51,544 nucleotides of DNA from an uncultured Chitinophagaceae bacterium (GTDB lineage: Bacteria; Bacteroidota; Bacteroidia; Chitinophagales; Chitinophagaceae): assembly GCA_937858715.1 (NCBI GenBank), contig CALLZY010000032.1:1-51544 (forward strand). The letters run 5' to 3'. Position 1 is the stretch's first letter. Each line of letters starts with the position of its first letter. This document shows, in pieces, positions 6,336-15,400 of the stretch. The position numbers and the translations under genes are program-made. Under the pieces are notes generated by a model that did no database searches, was not told the DNA's origin, and worked only from the letters and a program-made list of their open reading frames with translations.

Positions 6336-7754
6336 TTATAATAAAGTTGTTGGACAAACATATTCTGTCAGGCTGAACTTGCCTGATTCCTTTATTGCCT
6401 TAAAACCAGTTTTAACATCAATAAGGTTGTCGTAGCCTCTTGCCCTGAGGATGGAAACAAATATCATGGAACGATAACCTCCTGCGCAATGAACATAGTA
6501 TGTTTTATTCTTGTCAATTTTTGCCATACTGTCATTAATAAAATCAAGCGGGGCATTTTCGGCATCAACAATATGTTCGCTCAGATATTCACTATTCTTC
6601 CGAACATCAAGAATATTGACTGATTCCGTATTCAGTTTGTCAGCCAGTTCATCGGGACTTACAGAACGAATCTGATCTGTTTCTTTTCCAGCTTCTTTCC
6701 ACGCATTAAAGCCGCCTTTCAGGAAACCAATGGTGAAATCATAACCTACACGGGCAAGTCTTGTTATGACCTCTTCTTCACGGCCATCGTCTGTAACAAG
6801 CAGAATTTCTTGTTTTATGTCAGGTATTAAAGCGCCAACCCATGGGGCAAATTGTCCGTTTATGCCAATATTAATTGAGTTGGGGACAAATCCCTGTGCA
6901 AAAACTTGCGCATCCCTTGTATCAAGGATGATTGCACCGGTTTCGTTGGCAGCAGTTTCAAATGCATCGGGGTTTAAAGCATGTTGTCCACGTTGCAGCA
7001 CTTTATCAATACTGTCATATCCCTGGATGTTCATCATTACATTTAAAGGGAAGTAGGAGGGTGGTGCCACCAATCCGGTTGTTACTTCCTTTATGAAATC
7101 TTCTTTCGTCATATCTGGCCGCAGTGCATAGTTTGCCTTTTTCTGATTGCCAAGTGTATCCGTTGTTTCCTTACTCATGTTTTTTCCGCAGGCACTGCCG
7201 GCGCCGTGTGCAGGATAAACAATAATATCATCGGGCAGGGGCATTATCTTATTGCGAAGCGAGTCAAATAAATAACCAGCCAGCATATCCTGTGTTAACT
7301 CTGCTTTTACTTTTTGTGCAAGGTCTGGCCGGCCCACATCGCCGATAAATAATGTGTCGCCCGAGAACAAGCCAATTTCTTTACCTGCTTCATCTTTTAA
7401 AAGATAACAGGTGCTTTCCATTGTATGTCCCGGTGTATGAATGACTTTTATTGTTGCTTTTCCAACAGTAAACTCCTGACCATCTTCGGCTACTATTGCG
7501 TCAAATGCTGGTGCTGCATTCGGCCCGTAAATAATTGGGGCGCCGGTTTTTTCAGAAAGATCAATATGGCCGCTTACAAAGTCTGCATGAAAATGTGTTT
7601 CAAAAACGTACTTTATTTTTGCATTGTTACGTTCTGCTTTTTGAATGTAAGGCAGAACTTCACGCAATGGATCAATGACAACCGCCTCTCCATCGCTTTC
7701 GATGTAGTAGGCTCCTTGTGCCAAACATCCGGTGTAAATCTGTTCTACTTTCAT
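6336..7754 (-). CDS. CstB-like persulfide dioxygenase-rhodanese fusion
   Basis: At 472 residues this has the three-domain layout of CstB. The N-terminal metallo-beta-lactamase/ETHE1 domain (about 1-235) has THFHADFVSGH (H54, H56, D58, H63), TPGH (H110), SGDTLF (D133) and PAHGAGSACG (H183, C189). Next is a pseudo-rhodanese (about 250-360) whose active-site position reads LLVTDDGREEE without cysteine. Last is an active rhodanese (about 365-472) with YYVHCAGGYRSM (C423). Family members oxidise low-molecular-weight thiol persulfides (CoA or bacillithiol persulfide) with O2 and yield thiosulfate. Bacillithiol synthase bshA lies in the same window. First gene of its operon, driven by the Crp-type promoter at 7774-7817. 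Confidence 0.88.
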   Translation of the reverse strand: MKVEQIYTGCLAQGAYYIESDGEAVVIDPLREVLPYIQKAERNNAKIKYVFETHFHADFVSGHIDLSEKTGAPIIYGPNAAPAFDAIVAEDGQEFTVGKATIKVIHTPGHTMESTCYLLKDEAGKEIGLFSGDTLFIGDVGRPDLAQKVKAELTQDMLAGYLFDSLRNKIMPLPDDIIVYPAHGAGSACGKNMSKETTDTLGNQKKANYALRPDMTKEDFIKEVTTGLVAPPSYFPLNVMMNIQGYDSIDKVLQRGQHALNPDAFETAANETGAIILDTRDAQVFAQGFVPNSINIGINGQFAPWVGALIPDIKQEILLVTDDGREEEVITRLARVGYDFTIGFLKGGFNAWKEAGKETDQIRSVSPDELADKLNTESVNILDVRKNSEYLSEHIVDAENAPLDFINDSMAKIDKNKTYYVHCAGGYRSMIFVSILRARGYDNLIDVKTGFKAIKESGKFSLTEYVCPTTLL

Positions 7755-7773
7755 TGGTCTTTGTTTGTGGTGA

Positions 7774-7817
7774 CAAAATTCATATTAAGTCAAATATCAT
7801 ACAGTGACATCAATCAC
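7774..7817 (-). promoter_or_regulatory. Crp/Fnr-type site plus -7 element for the CstB-like operon
   Basis: GTGACATCAATCAC at 7804-7817 has perfect GTGA/TCAC half-sites. Reading on the minus strand, exactly 22 nt follow and then GAATTTTG (7781 down to 7774), a TAnnTTTG element with one mismatch. The start codon at 7754 lies 19 nt further. The spacing is identical to that before the TauE-like gene and the flavoprotein gene. Confidence 0.7.
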
Positions 7818-7824
7818 AGTATTG

Positions 7825-8628
7825 TTATGGGCGAAGGAATATTTCTTTTGTGATTATATATATTCCCATGGTAAGGATGAACCAGCCAAAGCCTTTTTTT
7901 AAAGCTACCGGGCTGATTTTTTCAGACAGTTTTGCTCCGATAAAAATTCCGGCAACTGCGAGTGTAGTAAAGATGGTTAGCAACCGCCAGTCGAAATGAA
8001 ACTGTTTCAGGCTAAATAAAAATCCAAATAATGAATTGATAGCTATAATCATCAGTGATGTACCGACTGCCTTTTTCATATCAAGGCCGAGGAATAACAC
8101 CAGTGTTGGAATGATTAGAAAACCACCACCGGCACCAAGTAATCCTGTTATTACCCCAATGGCAAGGCCGAAAAACATAAGAGGAAATATCCGCTCATGC
8201 CGAGGACGGGGTAACCTGTCGTTTTTCTCATCTTCTTTATTAGCAATCATTGAGTAGGATGCGAGCAGCATCAGCACCGCAAACACAACCATCAGCAGCA
8301 TATTTTTGGAAACAGATAAGCTGGCTGATAGGTTTATAGTGTCTGGAATTTCCGGTAATAAATAATGCCGTGTAATAAATATTGAGAATACTGAAGGAAA
8401 ACCAAATTCGGTTACAGCTTTAAAATCAAGCATGCCTTTAGCATTTGCCCTGAGGCCACCTACAAGACTAGTGGTGCCAACAATGAATAATGAACTGGTG
8501 GTAGCTAATAGCGGATTTACATGAAGAAGATAAACAAGGACTGGAACGGTCAATATTGACCCGCCGCTGCCTACAAGTCCTAAAGAAATGCCAATAAAAA
8601 TGGCTGCTATGTAGCCAAATATCTCCAT
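7825..8628 (-). CDS. TauE/SafE-family sulfite/sulfur-compound exporter
   Basis: 267-residue inner-membrane protein with about eight transmembrane helices in two repeats. Each repeat carries the family glycine motif: LGLVGSGGSILTVPVLVYLL near the N-terminus and ITGLLGAGGGFLIIPTLVLF near residue 165. TauE/SafE proteins export sulfite, sulfoacetate and related anions. Its placement next to a thiosulfate/sulfite-producing persulfide oxidation operon, and its own copy of the same Crp-type promoter, suggest it removes sulfite or thiosulfate from the cell. The predicted leader from its -7 element is very short (11 nt to the ATG). Confidence 0.87.
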   Translation of the reverse strand: MEIFGYIAAIFIGISLGLVGSGGSILTVPVLVYLLHVNPLLATTSSLFIVGTTSLVGGLRANAKGMLDFKAVTEFGFPSVFSIFITRHYLLPEIPDTINLSASLSVSKNMLLMVVFAVLMLLASYSMIANKEDEKNDRLPRPRHERIFPLMFFGLAIGVITGLLGAGGGFLIIPTLVLFLGLDMKKAVGTSLMIIAINSLFGFLFSLKQFHFDWRLLTIFTTLAVAGIFIGAKLSEKISPVALKKGFGWFILTMGIYIITKEIFLRP

Positions 8629-8639
8629 GTAATTTTTTG

Positions 8640-8683
8640 CAAGATTAACAGAAACCGGCTTCAGCTTTCGTGACAGTAATCAC
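8640..8683 (-). promoter_or_regulatory. Crp/Fnr-type site plus -7 element for the TauE-like gene
   Basis: GTGACAGTAATCAC at 8670-8683 has perfect half-sites. On the minus strand 22 nt follow, then TAATCTTG (8647 down to 8640), matching TAnnTTTG at all but one base. The palindrome centre would lie near -41 of the transcript. It lies between the stop of the regulator gene and the TauE-like gene, giving the exporter its own promoter. Confidence 0.72.
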
Positions 8684-8694
8684 AGCATCCTGAG

Positions 8695-9312
8695 TTAAAA
8701 AAGTTCAATCATGTTTCTGTGAAGTTTCAGCAGGTTACGTTGCTCCATCTTCTTCAGCAGCCTGGAAATTACCTCCCGTGAGCTATTGAGATCGTCAGCT
8801 ATTTGCTGATGAGAAATCTCCAGTTTCTTTTTCCCTGTCTTATCTGAGTAGCGTTTCAGGAAAAATTCAAGTCTTTCGTCCATGTTCCGGAAAGCGATAT
8901 TGTCAACAACCTCCAGTATTTCATCAAACCTTGCCCTGTATGTCTGAATAACAAACTGGTACCATGTTTTGTATTGGTTCATCATGTCATCCATCAGGTG
9001 AACGGGTATCATCAGCACTTCTGTATCTTCTTCGGCGACTGCCATCAGTTCGCTGGTGTGGGACTGGATGGCACATATCATTGATACGGCACATGCCTGT
9101 CCGGGTTCCAGATAATATATCAGGAATTCGCCACCTTCCTGGTTTTCACGGTATATTTTTATCCGGCCTTCTAAAATCAATATAGTTGATTTTATATACT
9201 GGCCTGTACGCATAATGATATCGCCTGCATAAAAGGTTCGTTGAACGGCTTCTTTTTCTATCAGTTCAACAAGTTGTGGTTCAAATTGGGGAAATTTTTC
9301 TTTCCAGTTCAT
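8695..9312 (-). CDS. Crp/Fnr-family transcriptional regulator
   Basis: 205 residues: a cyclic-nucleotide-binding-fold domain (about 15-115), dimer helix (about 115-145) and winged HTH (about 150-205). The recognition helix reads NSSREVISRLLKKME. Its R179, E180 and R184 match E. coli CRP R180/E181/R185, which contact the GTGA half-site. This agrees with the GTGA-N6-TCAC sites nearby. The N-terminal [4Fe-4S] cysteines of FNR are absent. Instead C74 and C80 lie in GQACAVSMICAI, where a cAMP protein has its phosphate-binding cassette, so cAMP binding is doubtful and a thiol or persulfide sensor is possible. A weak TTG/TAACTTTA promoter precedes it. Confidence 0.9.
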   Translation of the reverse strand: MNWKEKFPQFEPQLVELIEKEAVQRTFYAGDIIMRTGQYIKSTILILEGRIKIYRENQEGGEFLIYYLEPGQACAVSMICAIQSHTSELMAVAEEDTEVLMIPVHLMDDMMNQYKTWYQFVIQTYRARFDEILEVVDNIAFRNMDERLEFFLKRYSDKTGKKKLEISHQQIADDLNSSREVISRLLKKMEQRNLLKLHRNMIELF

Positions 9313-9369
9313 ACGGTAAAGTTAGGGGTATGTAGTATATGCAGTGTCAATGGTGGCTGAGTTTGATTT

Positions 9370-10650
9370 TTATTCAAGAACTTTTTCCATTCTCATACTT
9401 CGGCTGCCCTTGACAAGTATATGTGTATTATGAAAATTTTGTTTTTCAAACCATTCTTTAGCCTCTGTTGAGTTATTAAGAGAAAAGAATGGATGGTTGC
9501 ACTTTAGAAAATCGCCACCTACAAGTACGACTGAAGTCCAGTTGTATTGGCCAATCAGCTGTATGATGGCTTTATGTTCATCAAGACTTTCCTCTCCTAA
9601 TTCGGCCATTCCTCCTAACATCAGTACTTTATTATCAGCTTTCAGGTTGGCAAAGTTTTCAATGGCCAGTTTCATACTGCTTGGGTTTGCGTTATATGCA
9701 TCCAGTATTATTTTATTACTTCCTTTTTCGATCATCTGCGACCGGCTGTTGGACGGCATATAGTTTTCAATAGCCGATATTATCTTCTTATCAGGCACAT
9801 TAAAATGTTTTCCAACTGTAACGGCAAGCAGTATATTAGGAAGATTATAATCACCCACCAGATGGCTTTTAATATTTCCGGTTTCAGAGCCTTTTGTAAT
9901 ACTCACTTCAAGAAAGGGATTACTTTCTATGACGGTACCTTCTATTAAGGCATTTTTTGTGCCGTAAGTAATTACTGTTGGAATGCCCTTGCTCATTTCC
10001 CGCAGGTAATCATAATCCCACATAACAAAAGCAGTACCGTTGTTATACCGCAGGTAGTCATAAAGTTCGCCTTTACCTTTTCTTACTCCTTCCACACCGT
10101 CAAATCCTTCCAGATGGGCCTTTCCGCAATTGGTAATGACACCATGAGTGGGCTGGGTATATTCACAGTAGCCTGCAATTTCTTTTTGGTGATTGGCCCC
10201 CATTTCAATTACGGCCATTTCTGCATCGGGTTCTATTTTGAGAATTGTTAGCGGAATACCGATATGATTGTTGAGGTTACCTTCTGTAGTATATGTTTTA
10301 AATGTGGTGGAAAGAACGGTGTGTACCAGTTCTTTGGTGGTGGTTTTTCCGTTGCTGCCGGTAATGGCAATGAAAGGAATATTCTTAAATTGCTCTCTGT
10401 GATGTTTTGCTAATTGCTGCAGGGTGATCAGTACATCTTCTACCAGTATTATCTTTTCTCCTGTGTGAAACTTCTTTTCATCTACAACAGCATAAGCGGC
10501 ACCATTTTCTATTGCCTGCCGGGCAAAACTGTTTCCGTTGAAATTATCGCCTTTTAATGCAAAAAAAATATCGCCTTGTTTTAGTTTCCGGGTATCTGTC
10601 TGAACGGATGGAAACTGCCTATAGATTTTATACAGTTCTTCAATTTGCAT
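9370..10650 (-). CDS. murF: UDP-N-acetylmuramoyl-tripeptide--D-alanyl-D-alanine ligase
   Basis: 426 residues with the three Mur-ligase domains. The N-terminal domain binds UDP-MurNAc (DTRKLKQGDIFFALKGDNF). The central ATPase has the P-loop AITGSNGKTTTKELV and the region MAVIEMGANHQKEI typical of MurF. The C-terminal domain holds LDAYNANPSSMKLAIENF and LGGMAELGEESLDEHK. It adds D-Ala-D-Ala to the UDP-MurNAc-tripeptide in cytoplasmic peptidoglycan synthesis. It lies downstream of the gldJ-type gene on the same strand, with a terminator between them. The murF-gldJ-porU-porV order is, from memory, also seen in Flavobacterium johnsoniae. Confidence 0.95.
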   Translation of the reverse strand: MQIEELYKIYRQFPSVQTDTRKLKQGDIFFALKGDNFNGNSFARQAIENGAAYAVVDEKKFHTGEKIILVEDVLITLQQLAKHHREQFKNIPFIAITGSNGKTTTKELVHTVLSTTFKTYTTEGNLNNHIGIPLTILKIEPDAEMAVIEMGANHQKEIAGYCEYTQPTHGVITNCGKAHLEGFDGVEGVRKGKGELYDYLRYNNGTAFVMWDYDYLREMSKGIPTVITYGTKNALIEGTVIESNPFLEVSITKGSETGNIKSHLVGDYNLPNILLAVTVGKHFNVPDKKIISAIENYMPSNSRSQMIEKGSNKIILDAYNANPSSMKLAIENFANLKADNKVLMLGGMAELGEESLDEHKAIIQLIGQYNWTSVVLVGGDFLKCNHPFFSLNNSTEAKEWFEKQNFHNTHILVKGSRSMRMEKVLE

Positions 10651-10695
10651 GTTGCAAAAATAGCTGTAAACAATTTTTACGCTGCAAATAAAAAA

Positions 10696-10712
10696 CCCTC
10701 CGAAACGGAGGG
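10696..10712. terminator. bidirectional terminator between gldJ and murF
   Basis: CCCTCCG-AAA-CGGAGGG is a perfect 7-bp stem with a 3-nt loop, flanked by A-tracts on the left and CT5 on the right. It lies 24 nt after the stop of the gldJ-type gene (minus strand), so it separates that gene from murF. Confidence 0.82.
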
Positions 10713-10735
10713 CTTTTTGTTATTTTCTGAAGGGA

Positions 10736-12298
10736 TTATCTCTTTTGCCTTCTGGTTTTAAAATGCTGGCCAGTTTTGCGGCCATTACCTTCAGGGCTGC
10801 CCATGCGGTTCATAGCGCAACGGAAACCAAGGGTGCTAAGAGCCTGGTCTTCCTCAAGGAAGCGGCGTGAGCCTGGCGTTAACCAATAAGCTCTGTCGTT
10901 CCAGCTGCCACCTTTAAATACTTTTGATCTTTCAGGATCAATAAGAGTTGTTTGGCCATAGCCGTATTTAATATCTGTAGAATCTTCTCCATCAAGGTAA
11001 GCAATTACATTACCCCTTTGGTAGTTTCTGCGGTTTTTGCTTTCCTCATCAGTTACGTCAACCATTTTCACACGGCCAACGCTGTCTTTTTCATAACGTT
11101 GAGAAGGATCCATAGTTGTCGAGTCGGCAACATAGAGCTTCTGGTACTTGTTACCGCGGAAAGGAGCCGGCTGGTCATCAAAATCAAGTGCTGAAAGCGG
11201 ACGATAGGTATCTTCCACCCACTCACTTACGTTACCAGCCATATTATAAAGGCCAAATCCATTAGGGAAGAAAGACTGAACTTCTGAAGTATAAAAGGCA
11301 CGGTCATTCAAACCACCTGCCACACCGGCGTTATCGCCTGAGCCTCTTTTAAAGTTTGCGAGGAATGTTCCCTGCCAGCTTCCGTGACGGGTATCCCGAA
11401 GGCCATTGACATTTTGCGCCCATGGATACATTTGTTTATTCATGGCCAATTCCTCACCTCTCTTACCTTCTTTAGCAGAAGGGCGGGGATTCTGATAAAT
11501 CAGGCCGTAGGCTGCATATTCCCATTCAGCCTCAAAAGGTAAACGATAATCTGGTAATAGAACACCTGATTCCAGTGTAGCAACAGTTTGCTTAGGCTGA
11601 CCTTTTGGTGTTTTCATTTTACCCGGAGGCGCTGTGTACAAGCCAAAAAGGTAAGATTTTGTGGTAAAGTTATTATCTCCCTGTTGTGCGCCGGGTTTCA
11701 GGTTATTCTTATTAACATAACCTTTGTCTATTAGAATTTTTTCATTAACCCTGTCGGTTCTCCAAAGACAGAAATCTTTTGCCTGCTGCCAGGAAACACC
11801 TACTACGGGATATTCGTTAAAGCCAGGGTGACGGAAATAATATTCAACCATTGGTTCGTTATAGCTCAACTCACTTCTCCAGCAAAGGGTATCGGGTAAG
11901 GCTTTTTCAAGAATTTTTGCATTGGCAGGATCTGAAGGATCAAAAACCCTTGTTAACCAGTGCAGGTATTCACGGTAGTGAACGTTAGCAACCTCTGTAC
12001 GGTCAATATAGAAAGAAGGAACTGATACACGGCGGGGGATGTTGTTCCAGTCGCCCATTACATCTTCTTCAGTTTGACCCATAGTGAAGGTACCACCCTG
12101 AACAAATACAAGACCGGGACCCAAGCCTTGCTCTTTGGCTTTTGAAACCTGGTAACCGCCCATGTTTTTGTCGTTGTAGTTCCAGCCTGTAACATCAGAT
12201 TTGCTGGATTTTTTCTTAAACAGGCCACCATTTTTACATGAGGCTAAAAGCACCAGAAAGGATACCAGAATTGTTAAGTTTCTCATTGTTTTTTGCAT
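10736..12298 (-). CDS. gldJ: gliding-motility lipoprotein GldJ-type (FGE/SUMF1 fold)
   Basis: The start at 12298 or 12286 gives MRNLTILVSFLVLLASC, a lipoprotein signal with lipobox LLASC; the longer upstream reading is not signal-like. The mature part is about 500 residues of formylglycine-generating-enzyme-like (SUMF1) fold: FVQGGTFTMGQTEED, PSFYIDRTEVANVHYREYL, YPVVGVSWQQAKDFCLWR and the late FKGGSWNDRAYWL...RCAMNRMG. GldJ and GldK are paralogous non-catalytic FGE-like lipoproteins of gliding and type IX secretion. The WNYNDKNMGGYQV start and the murF/porU neighbours favour GldJ. It is divergent from porU. Confidence 0.82.
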   Translation of the reverse strand: MQKTMRNLTILVSFLVLLASCKNGGLFKKKSSKSDVTGWNYNDKNMGGYQVSKAKEQGLGPGLVFVQGGTFTMGQTEEDVMGDWNNIPRRVSVPSFYIDRTEVANVHYREYLHWLTRVFDPSDPANAKILEKALPDTLCWRSELSYNEPMVEYYFRHPGFNEYPVVGVSWQQAKDFCLWRTDRVNEKILIDKGYVNKNNLKPGAQQGDNNFTTKSYLFGLYTAPPGKMKTPKGQPKQTVATLESGVLLPDYRLPFEAEWEYAAYGLIYQNPRPSAKEGKRGEELAMNKQMYPWAQNVNGLRDTRHGSWQGTFLANFKRGSGDNAGVAGGLNDRAFYTSEVQSFFPNGFGLYNMAGNVSEWVEDTYRPLSALDFDDQPAPFRGNKYQKLYVADSTTMDPSQRYEKDSVGRVKMVDVTDEESKNRRNYQRGNVIAYLDGEDSTDIKYGYGQTTLIDPERSKVFKGGSWNDRAYWLTPGSRRFLEEDQALSTLGFRCAMNRMGSPEGNGRKTGQHFKTRRQKR

Positions 12299-12460
12299 AA
12301 ACCTATGAATTGGAATATTTTTAACGCTGGCGGGTAATAAATATTGCATATAAAATGCGGATTTCCGCCAGAATTGCGAATATATGTACTTTGAAAAGAA
12401 AGCATAACGGAGTTTTACGTTTTTTTGAGTGTATTTTCCCAAAAAACCACATTGGTTTCT

Positions 12461-15400
12461 ATGGCAGGAAAATTGAAATATTTTCTTTTTTTATTTGTGT
12501 TGTTTGTTGCTTTTAAAGCTCGGGCACAGAGAACCTATTCTTCTAATTCGGTTCTTGCTTCGGGTAGCTGGTATAAAATAAGTGTTTCTAAACCAGGAGT
12601 TTATAAAATAGATTTGCCCTTCCTGAGTAATCTGGGTATTAATACTTCCAGTCTTCCTTCAGCATCCATCCGGCTTTTTGGAAACGGCGGCAATATGTTA
12701 AGCGAAGCGAATGCCAGTACCTGGACTGACGATCTTACAGAACTTGCTATTCAGGTGGCTGATGGCGGTGATGGTACTTTAAATGGGGCGGACTATTTTA
12801 TTTTTTTTGCAGACGGGGCTGGTAAATGGGAAAAAGATTCCGCAAATCAGTCCTTTATTCACAAACAAAACATCTATTCGGATAAGGCATTTTATTTTTT
12901 ATCTGTTGGCGGCACGGGGAAAAGAGTTATAGAGGTTCCGTTGGTTTCTATGCCCGGGGCTGTTGTAACAAGTTTTTCTGAACGGATTTTTCATGAATCT
13001 GATTCGGTAAATTTTCTCGGCAGTGGCAAGGAGTGGTATGGTGAGGAATTTGCCAATGCCCCGGGTAAGACATTGTCAAGGGATTTTAGCATAACGGTTC
13101 CTGATATTTTGCCTGCTTCTGGTATAGCATTGAACAGTCGTATGGTTTCTCGTTCTATGGGTGCGGGCAGCCGGTTTGATATTAAACTGAATAATCAGCC
13201 GGCTGGTCAGCTGGCCATCCCATCTGTTGGCAGCGGTACTTACGATCTTTTTGCGGCAGAAAACTCAGTTCGGGTAAATGCCTTGGCTGCTACAGATGCG
13301 GTTACAATCAACTACACATTTGTTCCCGGCAGTTTTAATGCACAGGGCTGGCTGAATTATTTTGAACTTTTTTGCCGGAGGCGATTATCTCTTTCTGATA
13401 TGGATCAGCTACTTTTTCGTGATTGGCAGTCTGTCGGTAATAATGTTTCAGAATTTGTAATCGGTAATGCAAATTCTTCTTTACAGGTTTGGGATGTGAC
13501 AGAGCCCTTAAATCCTAAGAGAATGCAAGGTGATTTCATCGGTTCGGAATTCAGGTTTAAAAACTATTCAGAGAGATTACGGGAGTATGCAGCTTTTACC
13601 AATGCGAACTTTCTTATCCCGGTTGTTGAGGGCCGCATCAGTAATCAGAACATTCATAACAGTACTCCGGCTGATTTAATTATTATCACACATACATCCT
13701 TGCTTGCGCAAGCCGAAAGGCTGGCTGACATACACCGCCAGCATGATGGAATGAGAGTGGTTGTGGCCACCACTCAGCAGGTTTATAATGAATTTGCCAG
13801 CGGAAATCCGGACCCGTCTGCAATCAGGGATTATGTAAAAATGTACTACGATAAGTACAGGAATACCCCTGGCAGTGAACTCAAATACCTGCTATTAGTC
13901 GGAGATGCTTCTTATGATTATAAAAACAGGCTGCTGAATAATACCAATCTTGTTCCGGCATGGCAGAACAACTTTTCTTTAGACCCATTATCAACTTATG
14001 CCTCCGACGATTTCTTTGGTTTTCTGGATGACGATGAAGATATCAACTCAGGTATGGTAACCAATTTGCTGGATATTGGTATTGGCCGTGTGCCGGCAAA
14101 AAATATTACTGAGGCAAAGAATTTTGCAGATAAAGTTCAGGCTTATCTTTCCGCTGCAGCAATTGGACCATGGAGAAATACCCTCACAATTGTGGCAGAT
14201 GATGAGGATAATAACCTCCATTTTCAGGATGCAGAAGTTGTATCTGCGGCTGTATCAGCCTATCCGGTTGTTAATCAGCAAAAAATCTACCTAGATGCAT
14301 ACAAACAGGAAACGGGACCGGGAGGGAGCAGCTACCCCAAAGCAATTGAAGCCAGCAATAATCAGATTTACAACGGCACCCTGATCTGGAATTTTAGCGG
14401 ACACGGCGGACCTTCCCGTCTTGCTGAAGAAACTATACTTGATCAGCAAATAATTAATAGCTGGAAGAATGACAACAGGTTGCCTTTGTTTGTTACTGCT
14501 ACCTGCGATTTTGCCCCTTATGATAATCCTGAGGTTAATTCAATCGGAGAAAATTTGCTCCTGAGGCCTCAAACAGGAGCCATAGCGCTTATGACCACCA
14601 CCCGGCTGGTTTTTGCTTACAGTAACCGCCTGATTAACGGCAACTATATGAAATATGCGATGGAGGAACTGCCTGGTGGAAAGCACCGTTCACTTGGAGA
14701 GGCTGTAAAAGAAACCAAGAATTACACTTACCAAACCTCATCCGATATCAGCAACAACAGAAAGTTTACCTTGCTTGGCGACCCGGCCCTTACACTGGCA
14801 TTCCCATCAATGAAAGTCCGGGTGACAAAAATTAACGGCATTGCTCCTCCAATGGTTGATACACTCAGTGCAGGAGAAAAAATTACAATTGAAGGAGAAG
14901 TTACTGACCATTCCGGGAATTTGGCCACAGGATTTAATGGAACAGTATATCCTGCGTTATTTGATAAACCTCAAACTATATATACACTGGCAAATGATCT
15001 AGGGAGCCAGGTTGCAGGTTTTCAGGTGCAGAACCAGCCATTGTATAAAGGCCAGGCAACTGTTAATGGGGGAAAATTTGCCTTTACATTCAAAATGGCA
15101 AAAGATTTGAATCAGCAATTTGGTGCAGGAAAACTCAGTTTGTACTGCGAAAACGGCAGCACAGATGCAGTAGGCTCTTTTTCTGGCTTCATAGCCGGTG
15201 GCAGCTCAGGCAGCCCTGAAAGTGATAACAAAGGGCCGGAAATCAGGCTTTTTCTAAATGATGAGTTATTTGCCAGTGGGGGACTGACCAACCAGTCTCC
15301 GGTATTAATTGCAAAACTGGCCGACAGTTCGGGAATCAACACGGCAGGTGCAGGGATCGGACATGATATTATTGCAACATTGGATAACGATTCGAGGCAA

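Noticed and set aside
12327-12371. Inverted repeat CTGGCGG/CCGCCAG between gldJ and porU
   Set aside because: Seven base pairs with a 31-nt spacer; too weak to call a terminator or operator, although it lies in a divergent promoter region.
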